Below are positions 35,134 to 38,893 of a stretch of DNA of 38,893 nucleotides, in pieces. Under the pieces are notes generated by a model, which saw only the letters and a program-made list of their open reading frames with translations, had not been told where the DNA came from and made no database searches. How positions within the stretch are numbered: the first letter of the stretch is position 1; every line of letters begins with the position of its first letter. Both the position numbers and the translations under genes were made by a program. This DNA comes from JAYZDB01 sp036338025 (GTDB taxonomy: Bacteria > Planctomycetota > UBA1135 > UBA2386), in assembly GCA_036338025.1 (NCBI GenBank), contig JAYZDB010000037.1:1-38893 (forward strand), read 5' to 3'.

Positions 35134-36468
35134 TCAACACGGCCGCGCGAGAAGCTCGCGCAGGCATTGAGCAATGTCAGCCTGCGGCACCTCCTCGGAC
35201 TCCTTGGTCGCGAGGTGCTTGACCTGGCAGATGCCGGCCTCCCACTCAGCGTCACCGATGACCAGCGCGAACCGGAAACCCCTGCGGTCAGCGTATTTGA
35301 GCTGCTCACCGAGCTTCTTGGCAGCAGGATAGACCTCCGCACCGATCCCGGCCCGGCGCAGCTCCATCGCGAGCCTGCAATAATCTGGACCCCGGTCCTT
35401 GCTGAAATACGCAACAAACACCGGTGCAGGGGTGGAAACGGGCTCGATCATGTCGAGTTCGGTCATGGCAGCCAGCAGACGATCGAGACCGAGCGAGGCG
35501 CCAACGCCCGGAATGTGGGACTTCGTGTAGGTCGAGGCGAGGTCGTCGTAGCGACCGCCGGAGCAGACGCTGCCGATGTCCGGCAAGGATCCGAGGAAGG
35601 TCTCGAAGATCGTGCCGGTGTAGTAGTCGAGACCGCGGGCAATCGAGACATCGACCTGGAGGAATGCCTCGTCGACCCCACCGGCCGCGACGCCAGCAAG
35701 TACCTCGCGTAACTCGGCGACCCCGGTCCGGCCAAGCTCGCTACCAGACACCAGTGGTTCCGCTGCGTCGAGGATGTCGGCGTTGCTGCCCGCAAGAGCC
35801 GAGAATTCGAGGACTGCCTGCGACTGTGCATCGCTCATGCCGGCTGTCTCGACCAACTCGGCCCGTACACCGTCGGGACCGATCTTGGCGAGCTTGTCGA
35901 GGGCCCGCAGGACCGAGACTGCATGCTCGGCAAGATCAAGACTCTCGAGCAGTCCGTTGAGGACCTTGCGATTGTTGAGGCGGATCGTGAACGCGTCAAA
36001 GCCGATCGCCCGAAACAACTCGTAGATCACCAGTGCGGTCTCGGTGTCAGCCATCAGGCTCTCGGTTCCGAGGGTGTCGAAATCACACTGCATGAACTCG
36101 CGGTAGCGGCCACGTTGGGTGTTCTCACCACGCCAGACCTGACCGATGTGGTAGCGCTTGAAGGGCAGTCCGAGTTCATGTTCGTGCTGGGCAACGAACC
36201 GCGCCAACGGAACTGTCAGATCAAAGCGCATGGCGAGTTGCCGCTTGCCCCGCTCGAACTGGTACACCAACCGATCACTCTCATCACCGCCCTTGCCGAG
36301 CAGGATCTCGGCATATTCGAGCGCCGGTGTGTCAATGGGCGAGAAGCCAAACGATCGGTAGACTCGCCTGGCAGTACCGACCAGCCACTCCCGCGCGATC
36401 ATGGTCGCGGGAAGGTAGTCGCGGAACCCCTTCAGGGTTCGGGGCTGGATGAGTTTCTTGCTTGCCAA
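35134..36468 (-). CDS. hisS: Histidyl-tRNA synthetase
   Basis: A 444-residue class II aminoacyl-tRNA synthetase that charges tRNA-His (EC 6.1.1.21). It starts with TTG at 36468: the only upstream in-frame codons run into a TAG, and the product begins exactly where the family does (ASKKLIQPRTLKGFRDYLP). Motif 1 is near FSPIDTPALEY. Motif 2 is RYHIGQVWRGENTQRGRYREF. The histidine-specific motifs are RGLDYYTGTIF and SGGRYDDL, and motif 3 is GVGASLGLDRLL. The C-terminal anticodon-binding domain (about 345-440) has the usual alpha/beta strands (VFVAYFSKD, GAEVYPAAKKLGEQLKYAD). Length is normal. The ogt gene ends 41 bases upstream on the same strand, so the two are likely in one operon. Confidence 0.97.
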   Translation of the reverse strand: MASKKLIQPRTLKGFRDYLPATMIAREWLVGTARRVYRSFGFSPIDTPALEYAEILLGKGGDESDRLVYQFERGKRQLAMRFDLTVPLARFVAQHEHELGLPFKRYHIGQVWRGENTQRGRYREFMQCDFDTLGTESLMADTETALVIYELFRAIGFDAFTIRLNNRKVLNGLLESLDLAEHAVSVLRALDKLAKIGPDGVRAELVETAGMSDAQSQAVLEFSALAGSNADILDAAEPLVSGSELGRTGVAELREVLAGVAAGGVDEAFLQVDVSIARGLDYYTGTIFETFLGSLPDIGSVCSGGRYDDLASTYTKSHIPGVGASLGLDRLLAAMTELDMIEPVSTPAPVFVAYFSKDRGPDYCRLAMELRRAGIGAEVYPAAKKLGEQLKYADRRGFRFALVIGDAEWEAGICQVKHLATKESEEVPQADIAQCLRELLARPC

Positions 36469-36509
36469 TGCTCGACCGGTCTTCGGTAGACCGAGACACT
36501 AGTGTCGCG

Positions 36510-37001
36510 CTACCCGTCGAACAAGCCAGGGTTCATCAAGGCGCCCTCGAACTCCAAGAGAGCCCGCTTGGTTGCAACTCCCCCACCAAAACCGCTCAGC
36601 TGGCCGGATGCCCCGATCACGCGGTGACAGGGTACTACGATCGGAATCGGATTGCGGCCGTTGGCACCTCCGACAGCCCGTACTGCCTTGGGGCGTCCCA
36701 CTCTACGGGCGAGTTCACGGTAGCTGATGGTGGTCCCGAAAGGGATGCGGGTCAGTTCACTCCAGACCGACATCTGGAAGTCCGTACCCCGGCAGGCGAG
36801 TTGAAGGTCGAACTCCTGGCGCTGGTGGGCAAAGTACTCACTGAGTTGCCTCGTGACATGCGCGCACTTCGTCTCGGATTGCATCGCCTCGGTGCTGCAC
36901 TCACCACCATGGAAGTTGATTTCGCAGAGCCGGCCATCACCGTCCACAAGGATTCGGAGCGGGCCAATCTCGGTCGGTAACAGTGTCGTCCAGGCAGTCA
37001 T
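36510..37001 (-). CDS. ogt: Methylated-DNA--protein-cysteine methyltransferase
   Basis: A 163-residue suicide DNA-repair protein that takes the alkyl group from O6-methylguanine (EC 2.1.1.63). The short N-terminal domain (about 1-70) precedes the DNA-binding domain with FQMSVWSELTRIPFGTTISYRELARRVG (helix-turn-helix), the Arg/Asn-finger region VGGANGRNPIPI, and the active site VVPCHRVIG with Cys125 as the methyl acceptor. GQLSGFGGG follows and matches the usual YxGGxxxK segment except for Phe in place of Tyr. Length is typical. It is the first gene of a short minus-strand group that continues with hisS. Confidence 0.95.
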   Translation of the reverse strand: MTAWTTLLPTEIGPLRILVDGDGRLCEINFHGGECSTEAMQSETKCAHVTRQLSEYFAHQRQEFDLQLACRGTDFQMSVWSELTRIPFGTTISYRELARRVGRPKAVRAVGGANGRNPIPIVVPCHRVIGASGQLSGFGGGVATKRALLEFEGALMNPGLFDG

Positions 37002-37201
37002 TCGTTCTATCCAAGGGCTTGCCCAGGGCGGGAGACCGACCTTGGCTCACTCAGGCACCATCATCCTGCTCAGTGGCATACCAGCACAAGAAGTCGATGA
37101 GGGTAAGTTCGGTTTCCTGGTCCGGCCGTATGCGAGGGTCCGCGAGACGAAACCGCGCAACTACAAGCACCGGACCCGCTCCGCGTTCGCAAGGCAGCGA
37201 C

Positions 37202-38884
37202 CTAACCGCCTATCGTAATGGTGCCACCGTTGGACACCGCGATGTTCGCTGCGTTGTTGCCCGGGTCCACAACGTACCACTGGTGATGACCCGTAAGACC
37301 AACCAGAGGCGGCGCGTTCGGGATCGAGATCGGAATCGCACCGGCGCCGGCGCCATTCAACCGGATGCCTATGGGGAAGACCGGGTCGATCAGAAGATCA
37401 CATCCGACAGCACCGATCACCGACAGAGACCAGGGCAGCCTGCCGCCGGCCCAGATAGTCTTCGAAGGACCGGTCAGCAACACTGCCGAGCTATTGGGTC
37501 GGCCCATACTCAAGGTGACCGAAAAGGTGTCGTTGATCGTCGGAACGCCAACGTTGCCGATCACGGGCACCGCACCACCACCGCCGCCACCCGCGCACAG
37601 GACCCGGTAGCAGGCGAACGGCAACAAGCCGGACGCAGACCACGCACCTGAACCCGGCGGACGTCGCCAGTAGCCGCTACCGGCGGAACCACTCGTCAAG
37701 TTGCTAAGAGCGGTCGTCGAAGCGGAGTGATCCACTGCGACAAAGAACCTGCCGCCCGGTACGGACGCCGTGATTGAACTCTTGTAGAAACCAGCGGTGG
37801 CACCGATCGTCATGGTGCCCGAAGCAAGCAACGCACCCGGACTACCCGCGGCGGTGGACCCGTAGATCGCCGTGTTTACGGTCACGCTACCGGCATTGCT
37901 CTGGCTGTAGATCTCAAAACCGACGACGTTGAGCGAAGAAGTCGCCGTCGCAGTGTAGGCATACTCGTTGGTAGCAAACGTCCCGCTCGAGGTGCCTCCG
38001 GTCGCGTTGTTGGAGGCACAGTAGGACGGCGCGTTGCCGCCACCCTTACAGCCTCTACCAAACGTGACGAAAGAGCCGGCCCGCTTGCCGGCCGCCTTCA
38101 GCGCCGCCTGCAGGTCGGAGCGATCGATACGCGTACCACTGTTACAGCCTCCCGACGAACTACAGCCCCCGTGGGTATGGATTCCGATCGCATTGCCGGT
38201 GTTGGCATGGATGATCGGCGAGCCCGAATTGCCACCAGACGTATCGGTCGTATAGCACAACGAGGTGGCGTTCACTCGGGATAGTGGACCGGTGTGGATC
38301 TTCTGGACCTGGCTCAGGTTGTTGCGCGGACTGGTCGAACCGTAACCGGTAATCGTAATATTCTGGCCCGACGGCGAAGACGGCACGGAGCCGAGGTTGT
38401 ACCAAACGCCGCCGTTGGCCTTGGTCGGCAACTGATTGGTGTTGCTGTTGCGTCCACAGCTCGCAACCTGCCAGTCGGAGCCAACGCCATTGGCCAGACC
38501 AGCCAAGACAGTGTAGGGGTACTGATCGTTGGGGTGAGACCGGACAACGGTGCCTGAACTGGTCGAGAGAGGAACGTTGAGTTCCAGGATGTTGGTCGAA
38601 CTTGTGCAGTGCCCTGCCGTCAGCATCAAACTCCGGGTGCCGCCTGCGATCTCGCCGATCAACCAACCCGTGCAACCGAGCCACAAACGGCCCTGGCGCT
38701 TGTCGAAGCTGCGGACACGATCATCTGCCGATCCACATATGGACTGCGGCACAGGCGACCTGTTGAACAGGCCGCGAATGATGGTCTGGACCTTGATGCG
38801 GCTGGCTTTGGTGTTCGGCCCGGCGATGAGTTCGAGAACAATCTGGTCACCATTGAAGGCGGCGGAGCACATGTTCCACTCCAT
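37202..38884 (-). CDS. Trypsin-like serine protease with shared C-terminal domain, 5' end cut by window
   Basis: At least 560 residues. The frame is still open at the window edge and the first visible Met (38884) is not followed by a signal peptide, so the real start is probably outside. The chymotrypsin-fold domain (about 50-265) shows the triad His92 in LTAGHC, Asp137 in GSDWQV and Ser220 in SGGNSGSP, plus several Cys that could form disulphides. A middle beta-sandwich (about 270-430, rich in Ser, Thr and Gly) follows, then a Gly-rich linker (AGGGGGGA) and a C-terminal domain of about 125 residues (from VIGNVGVPTINDTFSVTLSMG to SNGGTITIGG). This end resembles those of the 22414 and 32049 proteins. 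It is probably a secreted or surface protease. The 200 bases downstream to ogt hold no gene. Confidence 0.9.
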   Translation of the reverse strand: MEWNMCSAAFNGDQIVLELIAGPNTKASRIKVQTIIRGLFNRSPVPQSICGSADDRVRSFDKRQGRLWLGCTGWLIGEIAGGTRSLMLTAGHCTSSTNILELNVPLSTSSGTVVRSHPNDQYPYTVLAGLANGVGSDWQVASCGRNSNTNQLPTKANGGVWYNLGSVPSSPSGQNITITGYGSTSPRNNLSQVQKIHTGPLSRVNATSLCYTTDTSGGNSGSPIIHANTGNAIGIHTHGGCSSSGGCNSGTRIDRSDLQAALKAAGKRAGSFVTFGRGCKGGGNAPSYCASNNATGGTSSGTFATNEYAYTATATSSLNVVGFEIYSQSNAGSVTVNTAIYGSTAAGSPGALLASGTMTIGATAGFYKSSITASVPGGRFFVAVDHSASTTALSNLTSGSAGSGYWRRPPGSGAWSASGLLPFACYRVLCAGGGGGGAVPVIGNVGVPTINDTFSVTLSMGRPNSSAVLLTGPSKTIWAGGRLPWSLSVIGAVGCDLLIDPVFPIGIRLNGAGAGAIPISIPNAPPLVGLTGHHQWYVVDPGNNAANIAVSNGGTITIGG

Positions 38885-38893
38885 GAGGGAAGC

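Noticed and set aside
34509..35222. A 237-codon plus-strand open frame over the LysM lipoprotein gene
   Set aside because: The minus strand carries a clear lipobox and a complete LysM domain. The plus product is low-complexity Arg/Pro/Gln-rich sequence.

Overview
The window looks like a chromosomal segment of a Planctomycetota bacterium. The evidence is the gene content: a Ser/Thr kinase fused to a sulfatase-modifying-factor-like domain next to an ECF-type sigma factor, a secreted PQQ-type beta-propeller, ELWxxDGT repeats, a CotH-like protein with a lamin-tail domain, a giant alpha-2-macroglobulin-like protein, and many short signal peptides ending in A-Q. The DNA is GC-rich throughout. I see no rRNA or tRNA gene, CRISPR array, prophage or intact insertion sequence.

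Layout. 0.4-5.9 kb (+): ELWxxDGT repeat protein, membrane kinase and sigma factor. 5.9-10 kb: two secreted thioredoxin-fold genes, one on each strand, flanking a beta-propeller gene. Each is split by an in-frame TGA at its predicted redox site, and each has a stem-loop at the right distance after the TGA to be a bacterial SECIS. I read both as selenoproteins that a standard annotation would cut into two pieces. 10.2-15.4 kb: DUF2459-type protein, polytopic membrane protein, X-Pro dipeptidyl-peptidase-like hydrolase, DUF2911-like protein. 15.6-22 kb (-): giant MG-domain protein of about 2,130 residues. 22.4-25.3 kb (-): secreted beta-rich protein, ROK kinase and a small membrane protein. 25.6-29.7 kb: a secreted protein with a toroid-like C-terminal half, and gamma-glutamyltransferase. 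29.9-32 kb (+): a TIM-barrel/PEP-hydrolase-like gene followed by a UPF0261 gene, the two halves of the plant Tm-1 protein. 32-38.9 kb (-): CotH-like protein, LysM lipoprotein, ogt-hisS pair, and a trypsin-like protease whose 5' end lies outside the window.

How the genes work together. Most products are exported. Three unrelated secreted proteins (stops at 22414, 32049 and 37202) end in what looks like the same C-terminal beta domain, which may be a sorting or anchoring module. The kinase and sigma factor probably form a signalling pair. The strongest and most unusual signal is the two TGA-containing thioredoxin-like genes: signal peptide, Sec-containing thioredoxin fold and a very basic tail, suggesting selenium-dependent redox chemistry outside the cytoplasm. 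The Sec machinery (selA, selB, selC, selD) is not in this window and would have to be encoded elsewhere.
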